The notes under the pieces were generated by a model. It had not been told where the DNA came from. It did no database searches and worked only from the letters and a program-made list of their open reading frames with translations. From Desulfobacteraceae bacterium (GTDB lineage: Bacteria > Desulfobacterota > Desulfobacteria > Desulfobacterales > JACKCP01), in NCBI GenBank assembly GCA_020633955.1, contig JACKCP010000004.1, positions 1-64,000 of the forward strand: 64,000 nt of DNA, read 5' to 3'. This document shows positions 51,601-61,469 of the stretch, piece by piece. A program made the translations under genes and the position numbers. How positions within the stretch are numbered: position 1 is the stretch's first letter; the number at the start of each line of letters is the position of its first letter.

Positions 51601-54600
51601 TTACCTCAAATCAAGGACTGTTTTTACTGTCTTTGAAAGTTCACTCTGGGAGTAGGGTTTTACGATGTAGTTTTTTGCACCAAGGGATAAAGTATCCTTG
51701 ATCTGGCCTTCGGCAGAATAACCGCTTGCAACAATTATTTTAGCCCATGGATTGATTTTTAAAAGCTCTTCAATTGCCTTTTTACCTCCCATTCCAGGCA
51801 TTCCAATATCAAGAATTACAAGATCAATTTTATTGGAGTTTTTTTTAAATTCTTCCACAGCCATTTCTCCATTATCGGCTGTAATAACTTTATATCCAAG
51901 GTTCTCAAGCATTTTTCTGGTTAGAAGAGATATGTTTTTTTCATCATCAGCAATAAGAATTGTGCCTGTTCCCTTGACAAGCTCTCCAGTATCTTTTTTG
52001 TCTTCTGGAATAACAGGTCTTTCCTCTGTCACGGGTAAAAGAATGTAAAATCTTGTGCCCTTATCCTTAATGCTTTCGCATTCAATATATCCGTTGTGTG
52101 ACTGAACAATACCGTAAATTACCGAAAGCCCAAGTCCTGTTCCTCTGCCTATGGATTTTGTTGTAAAAAACGGGTCAAAAATTCTTTCAAGTGTTGAATT
52201 GTCCATACCGCTTCCTGAGTCTTCAACAGAAAGAAGCATATAGTTTCCGTGCAAAATACTTTTTCTTGAGCTGAAAGGAAGCTGGTTTTCATTTGTGTAT
52301 TCAATGAATTGTGTCTGGATTATCAGGGTTCCTCCTTCAGGCATAACATCTTTTGCGTTCAGGCAGAGGTTAATGAGTATCTGCTCTATCTGTCCCTGAT
52401 CTGCTTTTATGTATTTTTCCCTGCTTTCAAGAATAAGCCTGACTTCAATCATTTTGGGAAGAACTCTGTCTATCATTTTTTTTATTCTGACAATTTCCTG
52501 GTTAAGAGATACAGGCTCAAGTCTGCTTTCGGTTTTTCTGCTGAAAGCAAGAAGTCTTTTAACAAGGTCTGCTCCACGCTCAGTAGCCTGAATAATTCTT
52601 ACGATATATTTTTGAAGATTTTTGTCTGCCTTGAGGAGAATAAGCTCACAATTACCAGAGATTATATATAGCAAATTATTGAAATCATGTGCTATACCCC
52701 CTGCCAGAGTTCCAACAGCTTCAATTTTCTGTGCCTGTCTAAGCTGTTTTTCCTTAAGCATGAGTTCTTTTTCGGCTTTTTTTATTTCGGTCATATCTGT
52801 ACTTATAAAAACAACTCCAGCAGGCTGTTTCTCTGAATTAGAAATCAGTCCTGCCCTTGTAAAGAGGAATATTTTTTTGCCGGAGGAATCATAATTAAGT
52901 GTTTCTCCGTGCCATTGACCTTTCTCAAGTGTGGTTTCAATTATTTTATCTGCAGAATTATTTTCCGATTCAGGCTCAAAGACTGTAACTTTTGAACCTT
53001 TTGCTTCATCCCTTTCAAGGCCTGTCCGTTTTGATTCGGATTGATTTATATATGTTATGTTTCCCATGGTATCAGTCACAGTTACCATGTCTTCAATCTG
53101 GTCAAGTATTGTTGCCTGGAACTTTAGTTTTTCCTCATATTCAAGCCTTCTGGTTATGTCGTTGACAACATTCATTATTATTTTTCTATCTGAAATTATT
53201 AACATTGCAGAAGAGCTGGTGATATCTATTATTTCTCCGTTTTTTTTAAATGCCTTTAGATTTATCATTGCACGCCCGTATTTTCTCAGGTGGATTGAGG
53301 CTCTTTTAAGCTTTGACAAATCCTCTGGCAGAACCATGTCAGCAATATTTTTTGTTATGAATTCATTTTTTCCAAACCCCATGATTCTAAGAGCACTGGC
53401 ATTTACATCAATTATATTGCCTTTAAAATCCTGAAGAATTATGCCTTCATTTGACTGCTGAAAAATATTTCTGAATTTCTCCTCACTTTCCCTTAATTTT
53501 TTTTCAGCTGCCTTGCGGTCATTTATCTCTTTTTGCAGTTTTCTATTAAAAAACAATAATGTAATAAGGCAGAAAAAGAAAATGGTAGATGCTAAAGCAA
53601 GAACAAGAAGATAAACTTTAAATCTTTTAAGGTCTGGTTTGGGGTCAGAATTAAAAATAAAGCCGTCAAGTTTAAAATCAGGAGGGACAAGTTTGTGGGC
53701 TGCAAATATTTTTCCAATGTATTCCCACCTTCCGGGATTTAAATGTCCGATTTCCACAAGATTGTGCATTATTAGGTGACTTGTTTTTTCAGCTTCGTAC
53801 TCAAGGTGCTCTTTTGATTTGGCTGGTTTAAGTTCCTTTAAAATATATTCAATTATTTCATCCTTATTGTTAAGTGCATATTCCCACCCTTCAAGACTTG
53901 CTTTTTTAAAATCTTTAACTCTTTGAGGGTTTTTCTTGGCCTCACTTTCAGATGTAAAAAGACAGTCCCCATAAAAATCTATTCCATAGTTTAAAGGCCT
54001 TATAATATTGTATTCTATGTTCCTGCTTTCATAAAGATAAGGTTCATTTGTTATATAGGCACTTATTGCGTCAATTGTTTCATCAAAATAATCCTCTCTT
54101 GCTATTGAGCCTTCAATATGGATTATATTTGCAAAGTTAAGACCTTCATTGGTAAGAGTTGTGAAAAGCTCAATGTCTCTTGATTTTTTTGTAAACTTTA
54201 TCCTTTTGCCAACCATATCCTGGGGGGTGGAAATATTTTTTGTTTTTCTTGAAATAAAGACAAGGGGAGAGTGCTGAAAAATTGGTGCTACAAGAACTAC
54301 AGGCTTGTTATTAAGCCTTGCAAGCAGTATTTCTGAATTTGATACCCCATAGTGGGCTTTGCCGTTTATAACTGAATCAACTGTCGATATATCATAACCG
54401 CCTTCCCTTATTTCTACTTCAAGCCCGTATTTTTTATAAAATCCTTTTATTTTTGCAGCATAATATCCGGCAAATTGAAATTGGTGACGCCATTTAAGTT
54501 GAAGTACAACTTTTTGATTGGAATTTTCTGCAGCACCAGGACTGGTGAGGATAAAAATTAAAATTATAAGAGCTGTAAAAAATGAGTATATTTTTTTCAT
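51601..54600 (-). CDS. Hybrid sensor histidine kinase with NMT1/SsuA-like periplasmic sensor
   Basis: The 999-residue protein has a signal peptide or anchor, then an NMT1/THI5-like binding-protein domain (about 28-260; LQLKWRHQFQFAGYYAAKIKGFY), a membrane helix (about 333-352), two PAS domains (about 370-485, 490-615), HisKA with the phospho-histidine in GTLAGGIAHDFNN (about 645), an ATPase domain (DSGSGMDNSTLERIFDPFFTTKSIGRGTGLGLS) and a C-terminal receiver with phospho-Asp in LVILDIGMPGMGG. It probably detects a thiamine-pyrimidine-, sulfonate- or nitrate-like ligand and passes phosphate to an unlinked partner; no response regulator gene is next to it. Confidence 0.9.
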   Translation of the reverse strand: MKKIYSFFTALIILIFILTSPGAAENSNQKVVLQLKWRHQFQFAGYYAAKIKGFYKKYGLEVEIREGGYDISTVDSVINGKAHYGVSNSEILLARLNNKPVVLVAPIFQHSPLVFISRKTKNISTPQDMVGKRIKFTKKSRDIELFTTLTNEGLNFANIIHIEGSIAREDYFDETIDAISAYITNEPYLYESRNIEYNIIRPLNYGIDFYGDCLFTSESEAKKNPQRVKDFKKASLEGWEYALNNKDEIIEYILKELKPAKSKEHLEYEAEKTSHLIMHNLVEIGHLNPGRWEYIGKIFAAHKLVPPDFKLDGFIFNSDPKPDLKRFKVYLLVLALASTIFFFCLITLLFFNRKLQKEINDRKAAEKKLRESEEKFRNIFQQSNEGIILQDFKGNIIDVNASALRIMGFGKNEFITKNIADMVLPEDLSKLKRASIHLRKYGRAMINLKAFKKNGEIIDITSSSAMLIISDRKIIMNVVNDITRRLEYEEKLKFQATILDQIEDMVTVTDTMGNITYINQSESKRTGLERDEAKGSKVTVFEPESENNSADKIIETTLEKGQWHGETLNYDSSGKKIFLFTRAGLISNSEKQPAGVVFISTDMTEIKKAEKELMLKEKQLRQAQKIEAVGTLAGGIAHDFNNLLYIISGNCELILLKADKNLQKYIVRIIQATERGADLVKRLLAFSRKTESRLEPVSLNQEIVRIKKMIDRVLPKMIEVRLILESREKYIKADQGQIEQILINLCLNAKDVMPEGGTLIIQTQFIEYTNENQLPFSSRKSILHGNYMLLSVEDSGSGMDNSTLERIFDPFFTTKSIGRGTGLGLSVIYGIVQSHNGYIECESIKDKGTRFYILLPVTEERPVIPEDKKDTGELVKGTGTILIADDEKNISLLTRKMLENLGYKVITADNGEMAVEEFKKNSNKIDLVILDIGMPGMGGKKAIEELLKINPWAKIIVASGYSAEGQIKDTLSLGAKNYIVKPYSQSELSKTVKTVLDLR

Positions 54601-55162
54601 TTTAACTCTCTTGCAGGTATTAATTTTTAAATAGTGGCAGAACGAAAACGGTTTTTTTGTCTGTTCTGAGTTTGATTCAAAATCTAATCTTTAAAATACT
54701 CAATGTATTAACTGGATTGAATTTTGATTTTCTTGAACAGAATAAAAAGTCCGGTTTTCGGCTGATAAGCTTTTGAACTGCAACAGCCTTTTTTTGTTTA
54801 TTTCTGCCTTAGATGAGAAATTTAATTCCAAGAATACTCCATGTATCCTTAAAGATTAAATTCACTATATCCTTAAAACGGAACAAAAAATTCTCGTTTC
54901 CGGCTAATCAATAATTTACTGAACTGAATAATTAAAGTTTGGGAATGACTATATGCATATAATTGCATAAAATTTTATAAATGTCATTTATGGTTTTTCA
55001 ATTTGTAAAAATAAATTTATATTTTGAATATAAGGATTTTAATTAAAGCTGAGTTCTAAGTTAAATCTCAATTGAGCCTTTCATATTTTTAAATGAATCA
55101 GGCTTATTGTATTTAAAAATATGAAAACCTTCTGGGTTTCCGGTTTTGCCCCATCTACTGAA
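54601..55162. other. 562-base intergenic region with degenerate tandem duplication
   Basis: An imperfect direct repeat joins about 54693-54775 (AAAATACTCAATGTATTAAC, later GTCCGGTTTTCGGCTGATAA) with about 54831-54914 (AGAATACTCCATGTATCC, later CTCGTTTCCGGCTAATCAA). The segment 54780-54930 may be a worn fourth MITE-like copy (TTTTTTTGTTTATTTCTGCC, TTACTGAACTGAATAATT). A dispersed hairpin lies at 55079-55126. No gene is seen. Confidence 0.4.
55079..55126. repeat. Dispersed hairpin repeat, copy with short loop
   Basis: Arms TTTCATATTTTTAAAT (55079-55094) and ATTTAAAAATATGAAA (55111-55126) enclose 16 bases. The arms are identical to those of 27464-27528 but the loop is different, so the arms, not the loop, are conserved. 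Confidence 0.75.
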
Positions 55163-55993
55163 TTAAATTTGAAAAATGGAAGTTGGCTTTTCATCCGTTG
55201 CATTTAAAAGTCTGGAATTATGATTATTAAGAGCCTGGGATACAATTGAAAGAGCTTTAGCAGGGCAGTTGTTTTCCTTGCTCAAATGTCCAAGAATGAT
55301 GTTTTTTAAGTTTTTTCCGGCAATTTCTCCTAAAAGATCCCTGGCCTCCTCATTGGAAAGATGGCCTGTACGCCCTTTGACTCTTTGTTTAAGCGACCAT
55401 GGATAAGGGCCGGTTGCTAGAAGATAAGGGTCGTGGTTGGCTTCAAGAACAAGACCTGTGCAGTTTTTGAGTCTTGTTTTAACAAGGGCTGTTGCAGTGC
55501 CAAGGTCAGTTGCAATTCCAAGTTTTGAATTTCCTGATTTAATTGTAAAGCCGCATGGATCGGAAGCATCATGTGAAATTGAAAAAGGATTTATCCTCAT
55601 TTCTCCAATAAAAAAAGGAGTCCCTGACTCAAAAAATTTTGTCTCACATGGTGTTTTAATGCAGGATGCTGAAGCAGATAAGGTTCTTTTATTCCCATAC
55701 ACGGGAATTTTAAATCTTCTCGATAAAACACCAGCTCCTTTAACATGATCTGTATGCTCATGTGTGATTATGATTGCCTGAATATTTTCCGGATCTTCTC
55801 CTATAATGGCAAGTCTTTTTTGTATTTCTGCACCTGAAAGCCCTGCATCAATCAGAATTTTTGTATTGTTGTTGCTGACAAAAATACTGTTGCCGGTACT
55901 GCCGCTGGCAAGGACAGAAAAATAAATGTTTTTTGTTTTATCAAATGGCTCCGGTGTGACCGAACCCGCCTGTACTTCTTGAGGTATCTTCAA
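55163..55993 (-). CDS. MBL-fold metallo-hydrolase (YycJ/WalJ-like)
   Basis: The 276-residue protein has the metallo-beta-lactamase ligands in [27 protein letters not shown] and LVLEANHD, and GHLSKENN near the end, fitting the YycJ group. [14 protein letters not shown] is the family N-terminus. The listed start is TTG at 55993 with no ribosome site and overlaps dut by 53 bases; the true start may be near the [10 protein letters not shown] segment (residue ~22). It is the last gene of the dut unit. Confidence 0.82.
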   Translation of the reverse strand: MKIPQEVQAGSVTPEPFDKTKNIYFSVLASGSTGNSIFVSNNNTKILIDAGLSGAEIQKRLAIIGEDPENIQAIIITHEHTDHVKGAGVLSRRFKIPVYGNKRTLSASASCIKTPCETKFFESGTPFFIGEMRINPFSISHDASDPCGFTIKSGNSKLGIATDLGTATALVKTRLKNCTGLVLEANHDPYLLATGPYPWSLKQRVKGRTGHLSNEEARDLLGEIAGKNLKNIILGHLSKENNCPAKALSIVSQALNNHNSRLLNATDEKPTSIFQI

Positions 55994-56390
55994 GGTTATC
56001 AGCCTGTATAAGTTTTACATGTTCAACTTTTGAAATTATCATCTGGGCTATTCTTTCTCCCTTTTCAATAACGTATTCTTCTGAAGAAAGATTTACAAGT
56101 CCTATTTTTACTTCACCCCTGTAATCAGAATCTATTGTGCCTGGAGAGTTTATTACAGTTATCCCTTTTTTAACGGCAAGTCCTGACCTGGGTCTTATCT
56201 GAGCCTCAAATCCATCGGGCAATGCCATTGCAAAACCTGTGGGAATTAGTTTTCTTTCCATCGGCTTTATGGTGACCCCATCTTTAACAAAGGCTCTTAT
56301 ATCCATGCCTGCAGAGCCTTTAGTCATATAGGCTGGAAGTTCAATATCAAAGTTTTTTGGATCAAGTATTTTAATTTTAATTTCAGTCAT
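55941..56390 (-). CDS. dut: dUTP diphosphatase
   Basis: The 149-residue trimeric dUTPase has all five motifs: [41 protein letters not shown] and the Arg/Gly-rich [10 protein letters not shown] tail. It hydrolyses dUTP to dUMP. It lies 3 bases after the M16 peptidase gene, and its 3' end overlaps the MBL-fold gene. Confidence 0.97.
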   Translation of the reverse strand: MTEIKIKILDPKNFDIELPAYMTKGSAGMDIRAFVKDGVTIKPMERKLIPTGFAMALPDGFEAQIRPRSGLAVKKGITVINSPGTIDSDYRGEVKIGLVNLSSEEYVIEKGERIAQMIISKVEHVKLIQADNLEDTSRSTGGFGHTGAI

Positions 56391-56393
56391 TTT

Positions 56394-57731
56394 TCAAATC
56401 TTTAAAATTTCACTTATTTCATTTTTCTTTGAAGTGTCAGGGCCAAGAACCGAAGCTGTAACAGTGCTTCTGTCAAATACCCTGGCTGCCATATCCCTTA
56501 TATCATTCCACGTGATTTTTTCAATTTCTGAAATTGTTTCTTCAAAGGGAATATATCTTTTATAAAGGCTTTCGTTCTGGGCAAGTTTTACCATGAGGTT
56601 TTCAGTGCTTTCCATGGAAAGGAGAAGGTTGCCCTTGGTAAATGATCGAACGCTTTCAAGCTCGCCTTCAGAATATTTCTTGTTTTTAAGTTTTTTTACT
56701 TCCTTTAAAATAAGCTTGAGTGAGGGAATCAGATTTTCCTCTGATACAGCTTCATACACTCCAATCATGCCTGTGTCTGAGAACTGGTTGAAAAAAGTAT
56801 AGATAGAGTATGCAAGACCGCGCTTTTCCCTTATTTCCTGAAAAAGCCTTGAGCTCATATTTCCGCCAAGAATTGTTGTAAACAGCGAAGCCTTGAAGCG
56901 GTTTCTGTTTTTTTTGGAAAATCCGTCTGTACCTATGCATAGATGATATTGTTCAATTGGCTTTTTTTGAAAAACAAGCCCTTTTTCTGCATTTGGTTTC
57001 TGTCTTTTTTCTGTTTCATATTTTGCTGATTTTATTTTTTCAAATGACTTGCCTAAAATATTTACTGCCTCATCATGGTCAATATTTCCTGCAAGAGCAA
57101 TTGTGATCTTTTCGGGAGTGTAGTGCTTTTCAAAGAAAAGCTTTAGTTCTTTTGAATTAATGGACGATATTGTTGACCTTGAACCAAGAATATTTCTTCC
57201 AATAGAATGGTTTTGCCACCTTCTGCTGTCTAAAAGAGTCATTACAAAATCTTCTGGATTTTCTTCAAACATTTCAATTTCCTGAAAAATAACCTGCTTT
57301 TCATGTTCTATTTCTTCAGGGTCAAATTTTGAATTAAGGAAAACATCTGTAAGTATTTCGGACATTTTTTCAAAATTTTCATCCATCACCTGGGCAAAAA
57401 GGCAGGTTGATTCAACGGAAGTAAATGCATTGGAATTGCCTCCAATTGCATCAATTGCCTTGGCAAGCTCAAAGGCTGATCTTTTATGGGTTCCTTTGAA
57501 CAGCATGTGTTCCATAAAATGGGCACGTCCGTGTTCAAAAGGTTCTTCGTCCCTTGAACCTGCATCAATCCAGATCCCCATTGTTATTGATCGTATATAT
57601 GGAATTTTATGGGAAATAATTCTTATTTTATTTGAAAGGGTGGTTTTATGAATCTGCTGGCCAACATCAATAAAATTACTTTTTGTTTTCGGGTTCAGGT
57701 GAATTGTTCTGCACTGACCTGATAATTTCAT
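56394..57731 (-). CDS. M16 family zinc peptidase (processing-protease-like)
   Basis: The 445-residue protein has the inverted zinc motif HxxEH as H71-F-M-E74-H75 and the later catalytic region with GGNMSSRLFQEIREKRGLAYSIY. The N-terminal ~25 residues are longer than in most homologues, so a later start is possible. In many bacteria this gene lies directly after pnp, as here. Confidence 0.92.
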   Translation of the reverse strand: MKLSGQCRTIHLNPKTKSNFIDVGQQIHKTTLSNKIRIISHKIPYIRSITMGIWIDAGSRDEEPFEHGRAHFMEHMLFKGTHKRSAFELAKAIDAIGGNSNAFTSVESTCLFAQVMDENFEKMSEILTDVFLNSKFDPEEIEHEKQVIFQEIEMFEENPEDFVMTLLDSRRWQNHSIGRNILGSRSTISSINSKELKLFFEKHYTPEKITIALAGNIDHDEAVNILGKSFEKIKSAKYETEKRQKPNAEKGLVFQKKPIEQYHLCIGTDGFSKKNRNRFKASLFTTILGGNMSSRLFQEIREKRGLAYSIYTFFNQFSDTGMIGVYEAVSEENLIPSLKLILKEVKKLKNKKYSEGELESVRSFTKGNLLLSMESTENLMVKLAQNESLYKRYIPFEETISEIEKITWNDIRDMAARVFDRSTVTASVLGPDTSKKNEISEILKI

Positions 57732-57747
57732 AAATAATAATTTCTCT

Positions 57748-57771
57748 GGTACCGGATAAAAACCCGGTACC
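57748..57771 (-). terminator. Hairpin between pnp and the M16 peptidase gene
   Basis: Arms GGTACCGG (57748-57755) and CCGGTACC (57764-57771) with an 8-base loop, about 14 bases past the pnp stop. A weak T run follows on the minus strand. It may partially terminate pnp transcripts. Confidence 0.6.
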
Positions 57772-57784
57772 TAATTTTTAGTGG

Positions 57785-59974
57785 TTATCTGTTATTATCT
57801 GAGTTTCTGTCGTTTCTGTTTTTTCTGAAACCGCCTTTTTTACCGGAATCTTTCTTTTTCTTGTCAGAATCATCGCTTTTGCCTGCCTGTTCAGGATCAG
57901 CTTCCTTAAGGCTCAGCTGAATTTTTCCATCCCTTGTAACATCAAGAACCTTTACATTTATGATATCACCAGGATTTACAATATCAGTAACCTTTGCAAC
58001 CCTGTAGTTTGCAAGCTCTGAAATATGAAGAAGGCCGGTTGTATTTGGACTTAGATCAACAAAAGCTCCAAAGTCAGTTGTTCTTGCAACCTTTCCAGGA
58101 TAGATTTTTCCAATTTCAGGTTCAAGGCAGATTTCATTGATTCTTGCTATGGCAGCATCTGATGCTTCCTTAGAGTTTGCAGAAACTTTTACTGTTCCGT
58201 CGTCAGTAACCTCAAGATTTGTGTTTGTCGAAGACTGAATTTCTCTGATTACTTTTCCCGCAGGGCCTATAAGTGCTGCAATTTTGTCCTGCTTGATTTT
58301 CATTGTAACAATTTTTGGAGCATATTCTGAAATATCTGTTCTTGGTACAGATATGGCTGAAAGCATTTTGTCAAGAATGTGAAGGCGGCCTTCTTTTGCC
58401 TGATGAAGAGCCTTTTCAAGTATGGTTCTTGAGAGTTCCTTGATTTTTATGTCCATCTGAATTGAAGTAATGCCGTCTTTTGTACCGGCAACCTTAAAAT
58501 CCATGTCGCCTGTATGGTCTTCGTCTCCAAGAATGTCTGAAAGAACTGCAATTTCATCGCCTTCGCTGACAAGACCCATTGCAATACCGGAAACAGGAGC
58601 TTTTATTGGAACTCCGCCGTCCATAAGGGCAAGTGTTCCGGCACAAACTGTCCCCATTGAAGAAGAACCGTTTGACTCCATTACTTCTGAAACTATTCTT
58701 ATTGTATATTCAAATTCTTCTTTTTTGGGGAGAACCTTTTCAAGTGCCCTGTATGCAAGTGCTCCGTGTCCGTATTCTCTTCTGCTTGGTCCTCCAAGTC
58801 TTTTAACTTCACCAACACAGAAAGGAGGGAAGTTGTAGTGGAGCATAAAGGCATTTGATTCGTCACCGCTAAGTGTTTCAACTCTTTGCTCATCCTGGCC
58901 GGAACCAAGGGTAAGTACTCCAAGCACCTGTGTTTCTCCCCTTGTGAAAAGTCCGCTTCCGTGAACTCTTGGAAGAATCTTGGTGTCGCATGCAATGGGT
59001 CGTACTTCGTCAAATGCTCTTCCGTCTATTCTTTTCTTCTCTTTAAGAACTATTTCCCTGCTTGCCTGCTTTGTGATTTTTTCAAAGTAAGGTGTAATAA
59101 GGTTTTCATCTTCAGCATACTTTTCAGCAAGTGCTTCCTTTACTTTTTCCTTAACCTTTTTTACAGCACTTTTTCTTCCGAATTTACCTTCAGTTTTAAG
59201 TGCAGCTTTTATGTCCTCTTTTGCAAGAGATTCAATTTCATCAAGAAGCTCCTGATTGATTCTTTTTTCCGGAAGCTGCATTTTTGGTTTACCTGCAAGC
59301 CTTGCAAGTTCTTCCTGGATAGCTATTATTGGCTGCATGGCATCATGACCTGCAAAAATTGCATCCATGACATCAGATTCACTGACAATATTTCCGCCGC
59401 CTTCAACCATTGTGATTCCGGTTTTTGAGCCTGTAAGAACAATATTTATATCGCATTCAGGATCATTCTGCTGTGCTATTGTCGGGTTAATTATTATTTG
59501 CTTGTTTATTCTTCCGACTCTTACAGCTCCAATGGGGCCGTCAAATGGAATTTCTGAAATTGCAAGTGAAGCCGAGGCTCCTATCATTGCAAGAATATCA
59601 GGGTCATTTTCCTTGTCCATTGAAAGAACTGTTGCAATAATCTGTGTCTCATTTGTGTAGTTGTCAGGGAAGAGCGGACGTATAGGTCTGTCAATAAGCC
59701 TGCAGGTCAATGTTGCTTTTTCGCTTGGGCGGCCCATTTCTCTTCTCATGTAATTTCCAGGTATTCTTCCTGCAGCATAGATTTTTTCCATGTATTCTAC
59801 AGTCAGAGGAAGAAAATCAATATCATCTTTACCTTCGCTGCTTGCAGCAGAAGTTACAAGAACCATTGATTCTCCATACTGGACAATAACAGCACCGGAT
59901 GCCTGCTTTGCGATTTTCCCTGTTGAAATTGTAAGCTCACGGCCTCCGATTTCTGCTTTTACTATTTGTTCCAT
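57785..59974 (-). CDS. pnp: Polyribonucleotide nucleotidyltransferase (PNPase)
   Basis: The 729-residue protein has the two RNase PH-like domains (1-~220 and ~310-540, with the helical linker between), a KH domain (about 555-610; [16 protein letters not shown]) and an S1 domain (about 622-690; [26 protein letters not shown]), then a basic, low-complexity tail. It degrades RNA 3' to 5' with phosphate. CGGAG precedes the ATG. A short hairpin CGGTTTT / AAAACCG (60037-60058) in its leader could affect mRNA stability, as pnp leaders often do. Confidence 0.97.
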   Translation of the reverse strand: MEQIVKAEIGGRELTISTGKIAKQASGAVIVQYGESMVLVTSAASSEGKDDIDFLPLTVEYMEKIYAAGRIPGNYMRREMGRPSEKATLTCRLIDRPIRPLFPDNYTNETQIIATVLSMDKENDPDILAMIGASASLAISEIPFDGPIGAVRVGRINKQIIINPTIAQQNDPECDINIVLTGSKTGITMVEGGGNIVSESDVMDAIFAGHDAMQPIIAIQEELARLAGKPKMQLPEKRINQELLDEIESLAKEDIKAALKTEGKFGRKSAVKKVKEKVKEALAEKYAEDENLITPYFEKITKQASREIVLKEKKRIDGRAFDEVRPIACDTKILPRVHGSGLFTRGETQVLGVLTLGSGQDEQRVETLSGDESNAFMLHYNFPPFCVGEVKRLGGPSRREYGHGALAYRALEKVLPKKEEFEYTIRIVSEVMESNGSSSMGTVCAGTLALMDGGVPIKAPVSGIAMGLVSEGDEIAVLSDILGDEDHTGDMDFKVAGTKDGITSIQMDIKIKELSRTILEKALHQAKEGRLHILDKMLSAISVPRTDISEYAPKIVTMKIKQDKIAALIGPAGKVIREIQSSTNTNLEVTDDGTVKVSANSKEASDAAIARINEICLEPEIGKIYPGKVARTTDFGAFVDLSPNTTGLLHISELANYRVAKVTDIVNPGDIINVKVLDVTRDGKIQLSLKEADPEQAGKSDDSDKKKKDSGKKGGFRKNRNDRNSDNNR

Positions 59975-60119
59975 TAATTACTCCGTTTTTCTGCGAAATT
60001 CCAACTTTCTCACAGACTTACGCAAAAACAGCTTTCCGGTTTTAAAAAAAGAAAACCGAAAAATTATTTGCGCGGAAGCCTTTACCTGAGTATGTTGAAA
60101 TTTCATGGATTTTGATTTG

Positions 60120-60145
60120 AAAAGGGCAGAGTATTCTGCCCTTTT
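60120..60145 (-). terminator. Rho-independent terminator of rpsO
   Basis: Arms AAAAGGGCAGA (60120-60130) and TCTGCCCTTTT (60135-60145) flank a 4-base loop. It begins 6 bases past the rpsO stop. On the minus strand the stem ends in a T4 run. It lies between rpsO and pnp, where partial readthrough is common. Confidence 0.8.
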
Positions 60146-60151
60146 GTCTTT

Positions 60152-60421
60152 TTAACGCTTAAGATTTAGTTCAGCAAGTATTGCTCTGTATCTTGAAATA
60201 TCTTTTTTCTTAAGATAGTTAAGGAGTCTTCTTCTTCTTCCTACAAGTGTTAGAAGTCCTCTTCTTGAATGATGATCTTTGCTGTGAATCTTAACATGAT
60301 CTGTAAGGTAGATAATTCTTTTTGTAAGAATTGCAATCTGAACTTCAGGAGAACCTGTATCTCCCTCGTGCCTCTTAAAACCGTCAATCACTTCTTTTTT
60401 CTGCTCTTTTGCAAGTACCAA
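60152..60421 (-). CDS. rpsO: 30S ribosomal protein S15
   Basis: The 89-residue protein has the S15 signature: [37 protein letters not shown] and a basic C-terminal helix with [12 protein letters not shown]. It binds 16S rRNA early in 30S assembly. The start is TTG at 60421, six bases after AAGGAG. It is upstream of pnp and downstream of truB, the usual order. Confidence 0.98.
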   Translation of the reverse strand: MVLAKEQKKEVIDGFKRHEGDTGSPEVQIAILTKRIIYLTDHVKIHSKDHHSRRGLLTLVGRRRRLLNYLKKKDISRYRAILAELNLKR

Positions 60422-60558
60422 TTTAAACTCCTTATATTTTGGAATAAATTAATTAATAATGGGTCTGCTGTTAACGATCCGATATTCCATTCAGACCGCA
60501 GGGTAATTCCCTGAATTAATGCAGACTCATAAACTAATATAATAACTTGATAATATTT

Positions 60559-61464
60559 TCAATTAAAGACCGCATCATATTTTAAAAAATCACAATTATT
60601 TTCCATTCTCACAAAGGCTTTGATTTTATTGTTCTTTGTTAAAAGTCTGAAAGGGGTGTCTTCTTCAATGGTAAAATTACTGGAAATATCATTTAAGTTG
60701 ATTTTTTTGCCGTTTGAAACCGCCTGTTCGGTTTTAGTGTCAATTTGTATTGTTTTTAGAAAAGATGTTGCGTCTTCAATATTTATTATGCAGTCTTCGA
60801 GCTGATTATTTTCTTGTTTTTTTCTTAAAGCTTCCAGTGTGAATGCATTTTCAAGGTCAAAACTGCCGCTTTTGGTTCTTGTAAGCTCCTCAAGATGGCC
60901 AAAGGTTCCAAGCTCCCTTGCAAGGTCAGAAGCAAGACTTCTTATGTATGTTCCTTTTGAGCATTTTACCTTTATTTTTAAAATATCATGGTCGAAAAAA
61001 ATTGTTTCAAGCTTATAAATATTTATGTGTCTTGGCTTTTTTTCAATTATTTCACCATTTCTTGCATATTTGTAAAGAGGGATTCCGTTGTGCTTCAAAG
61101 CAGAGTATGCCGGAGGTACCTGACTTATTGTCCCTCTGAATTTTTTCATTGCATTTTCAATTAGCTCAGGTGTTAATTCAGGAATTTTGCCTGTATCTGT
61201 AATTTTTCCTGTTTTGTCAAGTGTGTCGGTTTCCGATCCAAGCCTTATTGTACCTGTATATTCCTTATCCTTATCCATGAGATATCTTACAATTTTTGTA
61301 CCTTTGTTTATACATACTGGCAAAAGCCCTTCTGCAAAAGGATCCAGGGTACCTGTGTGGCCGGCTTTTTTGGAAGAAAAAATTTTTTTAACAATATTTA
61401 CGGCCGTATTAGAGCTTAGATCCTCAGGTTTGTTTAAGAGGATAATTCCGTTGTTTTCCATCAT
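60559..61464 (-). CDS. truB: tRNA pseudouridine(55) synthase TruB
   Basis: The 301-residue protein has the catalytic D41 in AGHTGTLDPFAEGLLP, the PPAYSALKHNGIPLYKYARNG segment and the KCSKGTYIRSLASDLAREL motif. It converts U55 of tRNA to pseudouridine. The start is the first or second ATG of a pair at 61464. It follows nrnA by 5 bases. Confidence 0.97.
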   Translation of the reverse strand: MMENNGIILLNKPEDLSSNTAVNIVKKIFSSKKAGHTGTLDPFAEGLLPVCINKGTKIVRYLMDKDKEYTGTIRLGSETDTLDKTGKITDTGKIPELTPELIENAMKKFRGTISQVPPAYSALKHNGIPLYKYARNGEIIEKKPRHINIYKLETIFFDHDILKIKVKCSKGTYIRSLASDLARELGTFGHLEELTRTKSGSFDLENAFTLEALRKKQENNQLEDCIINIEDATSFLKTIQIDTKTEQAVSNGKKINLNDISSNFTIEEDTPFRLLTKNNKIKAFVRMENNCDFLKYDAVFN

Positions 61465-61469
61465 TATTC

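Noticed and set aside
52309..52671. 120-codon plus-strand frame inside the hybrid kinase
   Set aside because: Antisense to the kinase and ATPase domains; no independent support.
58886..59428. 180-codon plus-strand frame inside pnp
   Set aside because: It is antisense to a conserved PNPase gene; its Phe/Cys-rich text is typical of shadow translation in AT-rich genomes.
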